A stretch of 64,000 bases of DNA from the NCBI GenBank assembly GCA_018902385.1, contig JABSSW010000056.1, positions 186,001-250,000 on the forward strand. Direction: 5' to 3'. Source of the stretch: Physcia stellaris. Its lineage: Eukaryota > Ascomycota > Lecanoromycetes > Caliciales > Physciaceae. The translations under genes were made by a program, and so were the position numbers. This document shows, one piece after another, positions 22,718-37,399 of the stretch. Under the pieces are notes generated by a model. The model was not told the origin of the DNA and ran no database searches. It was given only the letters and a program-made list of their open reading frames with translations. How positions within the stretch are numbered: the first letter of the stretch is position 1; each line of letters opens with the position of its first letter.

Positions 22718-25700
22718 TTTTAATCGTTATCATATTTCAAAATGATATCATTTCGTGTATATTTAACAAAACACAATTTTGTTGTTTCGCATACATCATG
22801 TCGAATTTTAATAATGATTTGTTTTTGAGTTTGTCGAGAATGTTGATTTATTTCTTTAATTGATTTATTACAAACAACAGATCGAAGAAAATCACAAAAA
22901 AAATCAAATTCAAAGTTCGAATTGTCGAGCGTTCGAAATTTGCAATCATTATTTCATTTGTTTTTATTTCATTTACTTTTGTTTTTGATCTTGTTTGAAA
23001 GTCTTTCGTCATGAAAATTATCGAAACGACATCGAATTAATATAAAAAAACATTACAAAAAGTGAAAAAGATATTGCAAACAAATGAAAAATCAATTCAC
23101 GCAAAACAACGTGAATCACATGATTCAATTTTCGAATTTAATCAAAATCGCATATGTTGATATTTATTTTAAGTCAAATAGCAATGCGAACAAGTTTTGA
23201 AACGCAAAAATCGATTTTCATTCAAACAAGCAATACATTTGAATCGAATTCAAAATTTTTTTGAAAAGCGACATCGAACGAGCAATCACGTTGCAACAGA
23301 ATTTTTTGAAAAAATATCGCAAACACAAACAGAATCACAATCAATCGATTAAAAATTACAATGTCGAACGAATAAATATGTTTGTTGAATTGAAACTCGA
23401 ATTCAGATTCACGAAAGCAGTGAAACTCAACGATTTTCGTGACGAATTACGTTTGAAACTTCGTTGCATGCTCTTTAAGGAAAAAAAAATTCTCACAAAA
23501 ACGAAGTTGCTTGAACGACTCAAGCGTATGAAAGACGTTCAAATTTTGAAGAAAAAACTCAAAAACTTCAAGAAACGTAAAATCTCGTTCGATATTGACA
23601 GCTTTGAAAACGAGAACGAGAAACTCAAAATTACGAAATTCAAAAATAAAAAGATCAAAAATATTAACAAAATCAATTCGAATCACGAGTCAATCAAATC
23701 GAAAGAATATTCGAATGTATCGTTGATTCGTTAACGAATTCAAGAAAATTCAAAACAAAAATAACTGTATAGATTGTGACAAATCAAATCATCAAATCGA
23801 AATTTGCACAAACAAAAAGAACAAAATCATTTTCGTTGATCAAATTCTTGAACAATCAAAAAACTAATCGATTTGATGATTTTCGTTCAAATTGTTAAAA
23901 AAAAAATTTTCGAATTTCTGATTTCGATACGTCGTTTTTTCAAACATGAACAAAAATCATGTTAACAAAAAAAAAAAAAAACGCAAAAGTTTAAAAATTT
24001 GTGATTCGTAAATGCGTTAAAGTCAAGATTAACATACAAAACAAAAATCAAATTTGAAACGAATCGAAAACAATACTCGATACAAAGACGAAAATTAATT
24101 TGATAAATCATGTTTATGCGAAAAAATTCGATTTTCGTCGTTTCGAAACTCTAAATTGTGATGCAATAACAGTTGACAATCATCGTTTGAAAACATATGA
24201 CGTTTATTTCGTACAATTCGAAATGTCAAACGTCAGAGAAATCAATCGTTTTTTCGAGAAATCGTTTTTGATCGTGAATTTGAATTGAAATTTAACGCTA
24301 AACATGTTTTGAATACAGTTTTCGAAAATCAAAATGAATTGAAACGACGACAATATCAAAATTTGACGTTACAAAAAGAAACATTTCATTTTCACGACGA
24401 ATCGTATCGAAAACATCGAATCAAAACAATTGATCATAAACGTCATCGATAACGAAACTGAAACGTATTTCATGTTCGTACGAATGTATATTGACAAACA
24501 ATTCGACATGCATGAAATGCACGTTTCAAAACGAATTCAAATAAAATTTGTTTTGATTGAAATGAAAAAAAATTCGATGTCAAAATCACGCTTTTCGATA
24601 TTTTGAAAACGTATGAAAAATTCGATAACGAAAATAAAATTTACGAATTATCGAATCATGATTCAAACGATCATGTTATTGATTTAAAAAAAAACAAAAA
24701 ATCGTCGCATGAATCAATTTATTTTCTATTTGAAAATGAGTTTCGAATATTACGTGTTTACATCGAAAAACATTTAGTTAACGATTTCATTCGATCTTTA
24801 TAATTTTTGCAAAAACGTTCATTTTGTTCGTCAAAAAAAACGATAATTTACGTTATGTGTGAACTACAAGAATCTTAATGTTTTCACGATAAAAAATAAA
24901 TATTTTTTATCGTTAATCGATGAAAATCTAAATAAATTCACAGAATCGTCAAGTATATCAACATCGATTTGATTGTTGTTTATCATCGATTGCGTATCAA
25001 GCGTGAAAACGAATGAAAAACAATTTTCGTATTCGATATGATCATTTCGAATATAACGTATTTTTTTTTCGATTTCATTAACGTTTCGACGACGTTTCAA
25101 AATTTTATCAATCGAATTTTAACGATTCGTTTCGATATTAACGTCATAAGTATATTTGAACGATATAGTAATTTATTCGATGAACGTCGAAATTCATGTC
25201 GACGATGTTAAATGAATTTTTGATCGTTTTAAAAAAAATAAATTATATATTGTTTTTGAAAAATGCAAATGATTCGTTGACGAAATAAACTTTCTTGAAT
25301 TCGTTGTTTTTTTCAAAAAAAGTACGAATGCAAACAAAAAAATCGAAACTATTCAACAATGATTTGTATTTCGCAACGTTTTCGACATCATGCAGTTTTT
25401 CGACATCGTTAATTTTTATCGACGATTCATTAAACATTTCAATAAAATTGTTGAATTTTGATCGTTATGCTAAAAAAATCACAAAAATTACGAAAAAATA
25501 TTCGTAAACGCAAACGAAATCAAAATCGAAATCGCAACAAATTTTCGAATATTCACATTTTTTGATCAATGAAACGTTGAAAGTTTTCAAACGATTTCGC
25601 AAAACATTTATCGAAATATCAATTTTACGTCATTTCGATTTCGAACATGTTATTCGAATCGAAATCGACGCATTCGACAAAATCATCGAAATCATTTTAT

Positions 25701-28688
25701 GTCAACAAAACGACGAAAATCATTGACATTTTGTTGCGTATTTTTCACGCAAAATGATTTCGATCGAATGCAATTACGAAATTCATGACAAAAAGTTGCT
25801 GACTATTGTGATTTCGTTCAAACAATGAAAACATTATCTCGAAAACGCAAAAGCAAATTCTTGTTTTTATTGATCATCGCAATTTGAAACAATTTATGAT
25901 CACAATTAAATTGTCGTCACGTCAAATTCGAAAGTTCAAAAGTTAAATCGATATAATTTTTTAATCGATTATCGTTTCGATAACAAAAATTTTGTTGACG
26001 AATTTTCAAGACGATTTGATCACATGATGATTATTGAGAAAAACGTCGAAAACAATCGTCAGATTTTGAAACAATTGCAAAAATTATTGATCGCAAATTC
26101 GAAACATTTCGAAAAAATACAAATAAATGCGATCAAATTACGACGCGACATATTCATGAAACGATTCATGAATGCGATATATAACATAAAACGTCGATCG
26201 TATTTAAATGATTTAAAATTCGAATCAATCAACGTTGTTTCGAAAACATTTGATTCAAAAAATTCAAAACGAAATCGAATTTCAATCAACGTTGTTTCGA
26301 AAACATTCGATTCAAAAAAATTCAAAAAATTCCAAAACATTCGATGAACAAAAATCAAACGCATATCATAAAATGAAAAATTTTTGTGTTAAAATCAACG
26401 ATTGTATTTAAATACGCAATGTATAAAATTCGAGGCCACAAATTGCTTTTAAGAAAAAAACGACATATAACGACGAATCAACACAATCATTATTGAATTT
26501 CGTTCATTGATTTGATCGTTAAAATCAATCGTTTTTGAAAATTCGTTTTTAAAATATGTCGAAAATTAATTATTTCGAAACAAAAACAAATTATTGACAA
26601 CACAAAAACGAATTTTTGTATTACGACGACGTCTTTATATTTCAAAAATTTGCGCGAAAACGTTATTCGTGTCAATCCACGATAATTCGTTTGTTGATCA
26701 TTTCGACATCAAACGAACGTTAAAATTAATACGTCGAAAATATTATTAATCGAATCGAAATTTTATCGAAATTTTTAAAATGCGACAAAAATTAAAAATA
26801 TTGTGAAACATGCGTCGTTTGCAAACGAAACAAAAATTGCACGACACAAATTATACGACGATTTTTTTCGATTTTGAATTTAAATAAATTGATTTTTTTC
26901 ATGAATTTCGTGATAAATATTTTTTCAAATAAAACATGAAATGAAAGCGATTTACGATTCGATTTTGTGATTGTAAATCGTTCAACGAAAATGATTTATT
27001 ACATATCAACGATTAAAACGATTTTCAAAAATTTGATCGAAATTTTGAAATCTCGATACGATTTCACGATTTTTTCGTCAATCGTTATCGACAAAAATTT
27101 TATTTTTATATTTAAATACAACGATACGTTGTGTTTACGTTTTGAAAATCAAACGTAAATTGTCAATCGTTTTTTATTTTAAATCGATAAACAAATCGAA
27201 CGAATAAACAACGTCACGAAACAATTTTTTTCGCGTTTTCGTCAATTTCGAACAAAATGATTGAATAAAATTGTTGTTCATAATCGAATTCGTTTACAAT
27301 AACAACAAACACGTATTCACAAACATTTTTTCGTTCGAAATTATGTTTGAATATTCGTTTCGCATGTTTTTCGAAAAAACAAAAAAAAAATTTAAATTCG
27401 TCAAAAAAACACGTCAACATTTAATCAATTATTTCGAATATTGAAAAACAATTTATTCGTGACACAACAACAACAAACAATGTAAAAAAACGAACGTACA
27501 AAATCAATGTTCATACAACGTCGAAAATTACGTGAATTAACGATAAAAATCCGATAAAAATAAAATTAAACGAAATAAAAAGTGAAATAAAATTTTTTGA
27601 ATCATTTCAAATTTTAAAATTATAAAAATCAAATTGATCGTTTAAATTATTCAAACGTTGACGTATTCACGACAAGACGTTTTTTTTTTGAAAAAATTCA
27701 ATTTAAAAAAACGCGCATACGTCACATTTTTTGAATTTTCGTATTAGATCGAAAATGTGGATTCGACGAAAACATAAATAAAAATCACGAAAAATTTTAT
27801 GAAATCGAAATCATTAAAAACAACAAAATTTTCAAAACAAAAGTAAAATTTCAAACAAATTTTACAACGAATTCGATTTTTATTATTCGAGCAAATGAAA
27901 AAATTATAAAAACGCGATTTGAAAAATTGCACGTTTGTTAAACATTTTCGAAAAATTTTGCGACAATTTACAACGAAAATTCAAAAATTTGATATTAATA
28001 AAAAAACAAATTATCGGAAAATCACGAAAAAAATGGTGAAATATTTGTGCAATATTTATCGTTTTTAAAAAATTTTATGTTATTATTTTTGTTTCAAAAA
28101 TTTTGTGCGTTATTTATTGTTTAAAAACGATTGAATTATTGTGTCAAGAATATTTTCAAAATTGTTGTTCGATTTGATCGAAACGATAAATCATTAAATA
28201 AAAATATGAAATGAAATAAAAAAAAATTCGAATTTTGAATATTAATGCGATCGCGATTAATGAACGTTTATCGCGTTACATATTTTTTCATAATATCGAT
28301 GTTGATATTCGAAATGAAAAAATAAAAAAATAAAAAAAATATTCGAATTCAGAATTTTTTGTCAACAAATTAGTTGTCAATTATCATATTAAAAATTGTG
28401 AATAATACGAAATCAAACATTCGATCATGAAAATAACAAACAATTGATTCATCAAATTATGTTTTTTTTGAATCATTCAAAAAAATGTTTTTTCAAATTT
28501 TTAACGCAAATTGAATTATTGAATTCGAACAAAAATATTTCAAATGCGAAAATCAGATAAACATGACATATAATAATTTTCAAATCAATGCAAAATCAAA
28601 ACAAACAAAACACGTCAAACAAACAAAATACGCTCAAAAATTTTGTTAACGTATTGATTCAAAAATTTCGATATTAAAAAAAAACGTA

Positions 28689-29004
28689 TGTAAAAAATAA
28701 AATGCAAAATTTTCGAAATCAAATTCGTATTTCGTTAAACAATTCGATTATCGAAATTCGAATAATTTTGAAAAAAATCAATTTCAATTATTTTACAATT
28801 CGATCAACGATAAATTTAACAAATTCATATTGTTAGTCGAAATCGATCGAATTCGCAATGATCAATAAATAAAATATATATAAAAAGCAATTGCAAACGT
28901 AATTTGTTTTGTAACGATTAATAAATCAATATATTACATTTCAAATTATACATTTTGATGTCAATAATTCATTAAATTATATTATTTCTAATACGAATTT
29001 TACA
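28689..29004. repeat. E2 LTR, right copy
   Basis: 316 bp, a direct repeat of 22,399-22,717 but more strongly mutated. Confidence 0.85.
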
Positions 29005-29783
29005 AAATTTTTCGAAAATTTACGTTCTGACATTTAAATTTCAAATTATTTCGTCAACGTCGTAATTTTCAACAACGAAACAGCATCATAATTTCGCTGA
29101 ATATTATTTTTCGAAACACAAAAAAAAATATCGAATTTATTTTTGTATTTAATATAAAACATGACGAATAAAAATAAAATCGACAAAACACGAAATTTAT
29201 ACAATAACAATGATAAATTATTTCAAAAATGTATAATTTTAAATGTAAATATTCGAAATAATATTCAGACAAAATCAAAATTTTGTCAATTGTTCAAATT
29301 TAATTTTATTCTGTCAATCCATAATAACGTTAAATTCGATAAATATTCAAAACGAAATTTTTTAATTTGTACAAAAAAAATTATCGCGTTGATCGAATAT
29401 TGAACAAAAAAAATATTTTCGAAAATGTTGATTTTTACATTAAAAAATTAAAATACGACATTGTTTCAAAAAATGCGATGCATTTTCGAACAATATTTTT
29501 ATAATTTTTTACAAAAAACAAAATAATATATTGAAATCGTCTCACGATCAAAAATTTAAATTATTTAAAAACGTCGAAAAACGAAATTGTTTATTGTTAA
29601 AACACAATTTATAAAATTTCGTTAAAAACGTTTTTATTGATTTTGCGCAAAAATACATTATGAAAGTCGATTAAACATAAAAAATCATTCGTTTTTCAAA
29701 ATAATAATCAAAATGAAAAATCGATTATAATTTAATTTAGTCGATTTTTGATTTACAATGCAGTTAAAATCAATTTGACGAAA
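29005..29783. other. AT-rich, unassigned
   Basis: Heavily mutated sequence between E2 and E3, with frames up to 80 codons rich in Asn, Lys and Ile and without recognisable motifs. It may be more of E0 displaced by E2, but nothing seen proves that. Confidence 0.4.
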
Positions 29784-32700
29784 TTTAAAAATCGTACTAA
29801 AAAAAATTACATTTAATGAATTATTGACAACAATTTAATAATAAAATTTTAATAAATAATGAAAATCGATATCGTTTTTATTATCGTTATAAAACAAATC
29901 GTACGTTTTCAATTGTTTTTATCGTTTTTTAATTTGATCATTCGATTCGTATAATATTTTCTTTGTTATCAATAAACGTGTGAATTTATCCGAAAATTGT
30001 AAAATGATTGAATTTTTTCGCAATTTCGACAAATTCGAATATTTAATTTCGAATCAATTTCAGAAAAACAAAAATAACGTTTATATTTTTCAACAACAAT
30101 AACGTTTTTTTAAAATCAAAATTATTCAAATCGACAACAATCAACACAAATTTACGTAAAATGTTTTATATGTTTGTTAACGTATCGATTTCAACAAACG
30201 CATTTAAAACGAAATTCAAAAAAATCGAAACATTTTTGATTCATGATTTCAATATTCGCGATTTACGTTTTTAATAATTATTTTTTTGAATGATTTTCAA
30301 ATTCATTCTGAATTTTGTTTAAACAAAATCGAATTTATTTTAATCAAATGAAACGTTTTCAAAATGAAACATTATATCGACGAACGTATTTTTGCGAAAA
30401 CAAAACAATTATTCAAACGATTTAAATAAATTATTTTTTTTATTTCAAATATCAATAAACGCGTCAAAATATTTAGCGATAAATGATAAATATAATGACG
30501 ATCGCATTGAAATTCAAAAATTTTGAAAATTTTTTTTTTTTGATTTTATTTCGAATTTTTTGTGATTAATATTTCAATCAAACAAACAAAATTTTGAAAA
30601 TAATTTTTATTTTACTGAATAAATTTTATCGACATTTGCGTTCGTGTCGAACAATTTCAAGCATTAAATAATATCGTCGACGAAAATATTTTAAAAACGA
30701 AAATTTATCATACAATCAAATGTCAAATAAATATTTCGATTTATTTTTTCGTGATTTTCGATGATTTGTTTTTTACGCCACGATAAAACAAACATAAAAC
30801 AAAATTTTATCGATATGTACGTCGATATCGAATTTAGATCGCGTTTTAATTTTAAATTTTGATTAAATAATAAAAATTTGATTCAAAACATTGCGCGACA
30901 AATCATGAAATTTTAAAATTCGCGTTATTCGAAAATGTCGTCGTCACAACAATTATTTTATTGATTTTCGTGTTTTTGAAATTTCAATTTAATAACGAAA
31001 ATTCACGAATGTCACGTTCATTTTAAGATTGAATTTTAACGTGAAAAATTGAAAACAAAAATACTTTTTAAACGTTTAAATAAATTTAAACGATAAATTT
31101 GATTTTTATAATTTTAAAATCATTGAAAAAATTGCAAAAATTTCTTCGAATTAAATTAAATGTCGTTTAATATTAAATTACAAATCAAACGCGTAATTTT
31201 CGACGAAATTGTATAACATTGATTTCGTTAAATCGTTTTTTACATCGTTTTTTTCAAGTTACGAAAAAATTGTTTTTTAATATTAACGCGATTTTAAATG
31301 TTTACGTGTTTCACGAATTTAAATTTAATTTTTTTTTTAAATGTTTATCGAAAAACATACAAAAATCATTCAAATTCATAATTTTAAACGAAAAATGTTT
31401 TTCAAAAATACGCGTTTGTTGTTGTTGTAAAAAATACGTAAAAAAATTTTATTTCGATTATTTTGTTAATTAACGAAATACGTTCATTTAATTGTTTTAT
31501 AAATTTTTTTCTAAATTTGTTCAATCAAATTGAAATTTAATGTTTCGATTATGACAATTTACGATTATAACGATTAATTATGAAAATCGAAACGCGATCG
31601 TTGTATTTGAATCGTAAATTCAACAAATTTTTATCAATTTTTCAATTAATTCGAAACAATTTTGAGCAAATTCGAATGATTTCGTTGAAATTACAATTTA
31701 TGACAAATTTTTTTAAAATCGTTTTAATCATGTTAACGTAATCGAACATTATTTTCGAATTATAAAACGATTATTAAAATCAATCGTAAATTTTTTAAAT
31801 TCGCGTTTTATTTAAAATTGAAATTTTGTCAAAATTGAAACAAAAAAATGTATCCGTTTGATTTCAAAAATCGAAAAAAATTCGTCGTAAATATTCGTAA
31901 ATTGTTTTCAAAATTGCGAGAAATACATCAATCAATTTATTTGATTTATTTCGCATTTCAAAAAAAACAATATTTGAATTAAACATTCAAAACGCAAAAT
32001 CGAATCGTTCGAATATAAATGAATTAAACAAAATCATTTTAATCGATTTAATGTTTTTCGCGCAAATTTTTAAAAATCGTTGTCGTAATACAAAAATTCA
32101 TATTCGTTTTTGACGATGATTTGTTTTTTTATCGAAATAATTGATTTTTAAAATTTTAAAAACGACATTGATTTTTATCGTCGTTTCAAATTAAAAAACA
32201 AAAAGAATTTAACGTCACGCATAAATGTTGATTCGTCGTTCATTTTCGTACGTATAACGACGAATCAATTTTTTCAAATTTTCGCGAATTTGTTCGTGTT
32301 TACGTAAACGACATTGTCGTTTTTTTCAATATTTTTGAAAAATATATGATTCATTTACATTCGATATTCGCTCCGATCAATGTTTATGAAATTTAATTTT
32401 ATCGTCGAAACAATCGTTGATTCGAAATTATTTTACGGATTTCGCATTTTGAATCAAATGTTTTTGAAACACGTTATCGCATTCGATATTTTGAAAAACA
32501 ATAATTAAATGAATTTTTTTATATTTTCAAAAATTTGAAAATTTATTTAAATTATTCAAATGACATGAAATTTCGTCGTTTTATGTTCAAAAACGAACGC
32601 GTTATAATTTTATTTTTCGTCAATTTTTATTCAACAAAACGATTGCAAAATTTAGTCAAAAAATTGAAATTGCAACGTTTTTTCAATCAAAATCAAAATT

Positions 32701-34355
32701 GAACATTATCGAATCAATTTTCAAAATTTTCGTTATTTGATGAATTTGCAAATTAAAAATTTCGATTTGAATTTGAATTAAATTGAAATTCAAATTTTTG
32801 ACGCAAATAAAAAAATTTGAATTGTTTTCAAATCAAGTCAAAATGTCAAAATTTGATTTTGCGTTTTGAAAAAGTTCAAATTTCGATGTCGAATTAAAAA
32901 TTGCAAATCGTCGAGAATTTTAACTTCATAAAGTAACATTATTTCGATCGATATTTTTGATATTGCGTGAAAATATTTTTTTCAGAATTGAAATGATTTT
33001 TGCGTATTTGTTAAATCAAATATAATCATAATTTTTTCAAATTCGATTTCTATCAATTTTTCTCGAATATTACGTTCTAATTATATTATTTATTCGAAAA
33101 TTTCATCGAAAATTGCAATTGCGATATTCGTATTAATTTTCAACGTTTTTTGATCAATTAACGAAAATATAATTATATTCGCGAAATTTTATTGCAAAAG
33201 ATTTCGATTTTGATTTCGTTTGCGTTTAAATATAAAATTTCAATGATTTTTCGAATTTTTTTCGTTTTCAAATCAAAATTTAAAAATTTTCACGTTGAAA
33301 TGTTTAACGATATCGTCAATTAACAATTTTCAAAATTAATCAATTCAAATTTTTACAATATATTATTACGAAATCGTTATCGATAAAACGACAAACAACA
33401 TTGATAATTTCAAAATCAAATAATCAAATTTAAAAATTTCGAACAAAACAATCGAGTCAAAAAAATTTATTTCGTTAACGAAATTCGTTTACAAAAAACA
33501 ATAAAATTTATTCTTTTTCAAACGATCAAAAATTCATTTTGAAATCATGCAAAATACATTTCAAAAAATGTTTCCTCGAAAAATTACTAATTTAAAATAA
33601 ATCAAAATGTCAACGTTAATATTTGAAAAGTTGTTAAATTCGATTGATAAAATCAATTTAATTCATCGTTCAAAACGTAAATTAAATCGAAAAAATGTTA
33701 AAAATTAAAACGTCGAATGATTAAATTCAAAACAGAAAAATTGTTTTTATTAACGTCAAAAATATTTGATACACGAAAAAACGTAATAAAAAATTCGAAT
33801 GAAAATTTTTCGAATCATTCAAATTTTCATCGATTAACGATAAAAAATCAAATTTTATCGTGATAAATATATAAAATTTTGTAGTCGACATAAACTTTAA
33901 ATTATCGTTTTTTTTTGACGAACAAAAAAAAGTTTTTAAAGTTCACATATCAATTCAAAAATTGAATCGAAAAATCGTTAATTAAAAATTTACGATGTAA
34001 ACAATTAAAAATAATAAAATTTTCAAAAAAATCAAATTTCGAAAAATCATACAACGAATCAAATTTTTTTATTTTATTCGTTTGAAAATTATAAAAATTT
34101 TATTTTGAAAATCAATTTTTCGATGATCAAAATTTGAAAAATTTGATACGAATATTTTACATAAAAATCAAAAAAGAACGATTTCAATTCGTTTTGAAAC
34201 GATGTATTCGATGTCAAATAAATGCAATTTTCGTATTGAAATCATTGACAAAAAAAAACAATTTTTATCAATGATTTTGATGTTGTTATTGATTAAAAGT
34301 TTACGATTCGCATAAAGAATGAAATGTTTTTCAACGTCAAATTTTCAAAATTTGT
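29784..34355 (-). mobile_element. E3: truncated, very old E1-family Gypsy element
   Basis: It begins with a degenerate LTR (29,784 to about 30,095) collinear with the left LTR of E1, and follows E1 collinearly for about 4.6 kb. Matching landmarks include the stretches near 31,201 (E1 11,575) and 33,900 (E1 14,270). It ends abruptly near 34,355 without the gag end or second LTR. Indels and substitutions exceed those of E1 and E2, so it is probably the oldest copy. Dozens of breaks. Confidence 0.65.
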
Positions 34356-35200
34356 TGTTCGATTTGATTGAACGATAAATATATAAACGTGTAAAAATAA
34401 AAAATTGAAAAATTTTGAAATATGATATATTCAATGCGATTTTTATTCGACGTTTTTTGGATTTAATCATTTTTTTTCAATCAATTCGTCGATGTTCAAT
34501 ATTCGAAACAGAAAAATAAAAAGATAATAATGATTTAAATTCAAAATTTATTGTTATTCAATTGTTTCAATCATCAAATCGAAAAGAAAATTGTACGAAA
34601 TCAAATTATCGATTTGAAAACAACGAAAAATTAAAATTATTAAATCATGTTTTTTTGAATTATTCAAAAAGATGTACTTTCAAATTTTTAACGCAAAATT
34701 GACTAGAAATCGAATAAAATCGATAAAATATTCGATACGAAAATCACGATCACAATAATTTTTGATATAAAATTTTGAATGCGAAAATCGCGATTACAAC
34801 GATTTTTCAAATTTCGTTTGAATATAACATATTAATACAATTTTACAATTTTAATAATGATTCAAATCAAATAATATTGTTATTTCGAAAAATTCTGATC
34901 TTAAAAAGAAAACGCGTGTAAAAATTCAAAATTCAAAATTTGCAAAAGTACGAATCGCATTTCGATTGTCAAAAATTCAAATTTTGCAAATTCGAAACAT
35001 TAAATCGATTATATAATGAAACAAACAATTTCGTCATATTAATAAAATCAACGTAACAACGATTAACGTATCGATATTTGCGCATATGCGACAATTAAAT
35101 ATATACGTTGCATTTAACAAAATATTGATATAATTAATTTTCTGTAAAATAATTAATTTTGCAATTATTAATTTACGAACAATATTATTTTATTAGGCAT
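34355..35200 (+). mobile_element. E4: 3'-end fragment of an E1/E2-family element
   Basis: From about 34,355 the sequence switches to the plus-orientation 3' end of the family, collinear with E2 from about 28,165 onward, and ends in a degenerate LTR-like stretch (about 34,910-35,160). It faces E3 head to head across an inverted junction. Very degraded; right limit approximate. Confidence 0.5.
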
Positions 35201-35284
35201 TATATATTGATGTTTATACGTTTTATAATGTTCATTGAATTTTTTTTTTCGATAGTTGAGAATTTTTCGTTATGATATTTATTT
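35201..35284. other. AT-rich, unassigned
   Basis: A short AT-rich interval between E4 and the ACGAAAA minisatellite. Nothing recognisable. Confidence 0.3.
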
Positions 35285-35512
35285 GCGTGAAAATACAAAA
35301 ATCGCGAAAAACAAAAAACACGAAAATCGTAAAAAACACGAAAATACGAAAAGTCACGAAAAAGCACGAACTTCTTGAAAAGTCGCGAAAAACACGAAAA
35401 CACGAAAAATCGTAAAAACACGAAAATACGAAAAGTCGCGATTTTGCACGAAAACACGAAAAATCGTAAAAATACGAAAACACGAAGAGTCGCGAAAAAT
35501 ACGAAAAATTCA
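35285..35512. repeat. ACGAAAA-type minisatellite
   Basis: About 230 bp built from short units such as CACGAAAATACGAAAA and GTCGCGAAAA, arranged in a loose higher-order pattern (the block CGTAAAAACACGAAAATACG recurs). It retains several ApG and CpT sites, unlike its surroundings. The long frames it creates on the minus strand are repeats of Phe/Arg/Val codons, not a gene. Confidence 0.8.
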
Positions 35513-35599
35513 AAAAAAAAAATGAAAATGATAAAAAATGTCGAAATTGTTTGATTTTTCAAACAAATCGAAATATTCGAAAAAAATAATGAAGAAAAA

Positions 35600-35770
35600 C
35601 GAAAAAAAATTGAAATTGTCGATTCGTTAATCGATCGAAATTTAATATACGATAAAACGTCGATAAATGCGATTTGTAAACGAAAAAAATTAAAATTGTT
35701 GATTCGTTAAACAATCGAAACAAAACGTTCGATAAAACGTAAAACAATTTCGAAAAAACGTTAAAAATAT
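35600..35770. repeat. Two-copy tandem duplication, about 75 bp
   Basis: Two neighbouring copies begin CGAAAAAAATT, share TTGATTCGTTAA-like and CGATAAAACGT stretches, and differ mainly by transitions. Confidence 0.6.
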
Positions 35771-37216
35771 TCGAATAATGTTTTTGCACGATTTGTAAAA
35801 AAAAATCGTTAAATTTATATTTTAATTCGCGATTTGTTCGTAAAAATTGATTATGACAAAAAATTCGTCGTAAAAAATGTTGATTATCGTATTTTTATTT
35901 AAAATTTATATTAAATTTTGAATTGAAAATTTGAATTTTTTTCGTTTTTGAATTTTTAAAAATATTCATTCGATTTATTATTGCATTTTTTATTATCGAA
36001 CGTATTCAATCGATATTCGAATACGTTTTTTGCGAAATTATTAAAAACGTTTAAATTTTTGTAAATACGTACGAACGTATCGTTTGTTTCACGTTAACGA
36101 AATTTCAAAATTGTTTTAATTTTTTTTGTTCGAAATTTTTGATTTTTTTCAAAACGAAAATTTTTTGTTTTTTTATATTTGTTCAACAATCGTTTTTTAA
36201 TTTTAAACGATTCATTGATAATTTTTCAATCAATCGATGAAAATCGATTATAAAACGTTTTATTTCGTAAAACAAAATCATAACAAAATTTCGAACATTT
36301 CGTATCAAATTTTCAACATTTATGTCGCGTGTTTTGTGTTTCAAAAAAATTTTCAATTCGTCGATATAATTAAAAATATTGAATCGAATTATTAAACGTT
36401 AATTTATTTATTTCGAAAAAACATTAATACGACGTTCGATTGTTTTTACGAATATTGATTTTACGAATGTTTTTACGAATAAAATTGTTGATTTGAATTC
36501 ATTAATAAAACATAAACAAATCAAAATTTTGTAAATTTACGCAATTTTTCGAAATTAAATTATAAAATATTAAATGAAAATTTAAATTTTGCAAATTTAA
36601 ACAATTTTTTTTTTTGCAAATTCAAACAATTTTTAAAAATTGATTTGTGAAATATAAAATGAAAAAATCAAAATTTTGCAAATTTGAACAATTTTGAAAA
36701 TTGATTTGTAAAATATTTTGAAATTTGAAAATTGCATTTATAATTTAAAAAATCAAATTCGAAAAATGAAACAAACAATGAAATTATTAAAAAAAAATTT
36801 GCATGTCGATTATTAATTTAAATCAAATAAATTTTCACGATCGTTGTTTTTTATTTTTTGACACGTAATTGTTAATATTTATTGTTTTTATTTCATTTGA
36901 TATTTTACGAACACGTTATTGAAAAAATGTTTGTTTTGATTTTTAAACAAAAACAAATTTTCAAAATTACGAATTGAAATATTTTGTTTTGTTTTTAAAC
37001 AATTCAATTTAAATGCAATTTTTTTTTTGTAAATTACACATTTATTTGTTGAATTTTGATCGTATTTTGAAAATTCAATCGACGTAATAATATTTTCAAA
37101 ATATAACGATTTTTAAAATCGAATTTGTGTATTAACGCGATTTTTTTGCAATAGAATTTTTCTTAATTGATGTGTATTACGAAACAGATTTTTATTATTT
37201 TTTTGACGTTTTAAAC
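35771..37216. other. AT-rich, unassigned
   Basis: Strongly AT-rich sequence of short, repeated A/T phrases with scattered CG. No coding motif or LTR was found. Presumably very old repeat debris into which E5 inserted. Confidence 0.4.
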
Positions 37217-37221
37217 GTGAC

Positions 37222-37399
37222 TGTTGATGTATTGAATGTAAAAAGTTTGATTAGCTATCTAGAAATCAAATGATCAGATATATATCATAGTAATTACATA
37301 AAAAATCACTCAATGACTGAGTGTCAATTGATTGATTGAATGTTAAATACAGAAAGTCTGTCTATTTTGTTTTCAAAAGTCACATGTCAATTCATAACA
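37222..37399. repeat. E5 LTR, left copy
   Basis: 178 bp, TGTTGATGTATTGAATG to TTCATAACA, a direct repeat of 58,629-58,811. The two differ by small indels and mostly transitions, occurring in both copies. Confidence 0.9.

Larger units (their letters stand above)
22399..29004 (+). mobile_element. E2: Gypsy LTR element, same family as E1, inverted
   Basis: Fossil of 6,606 bp between LTRs that are reverse complements of the E1 LTRs. Parts: gag-like 23,260-23,735 (the best-preserved 157-codon frame of the family), protease-like 24,100-24,290, reverse transcriptase 24,600-25,250, RNase H-like 25,560-25,860, integrase-like about 26,600-27,420. The left 2 kb is milder mutated than the rest. I see no matching target duplication (left flank AAAAA, right AAATT), so one end may have been exchanged with another copy. 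Dozens of breaks. Confidence 0.8.

Noticed and set aside
35200-35562. 120-codon minus-strand frame, Phe/Arg/Val-rich
   Set aside because: Produced by the ACGAAAA minisatellite, not a gene.
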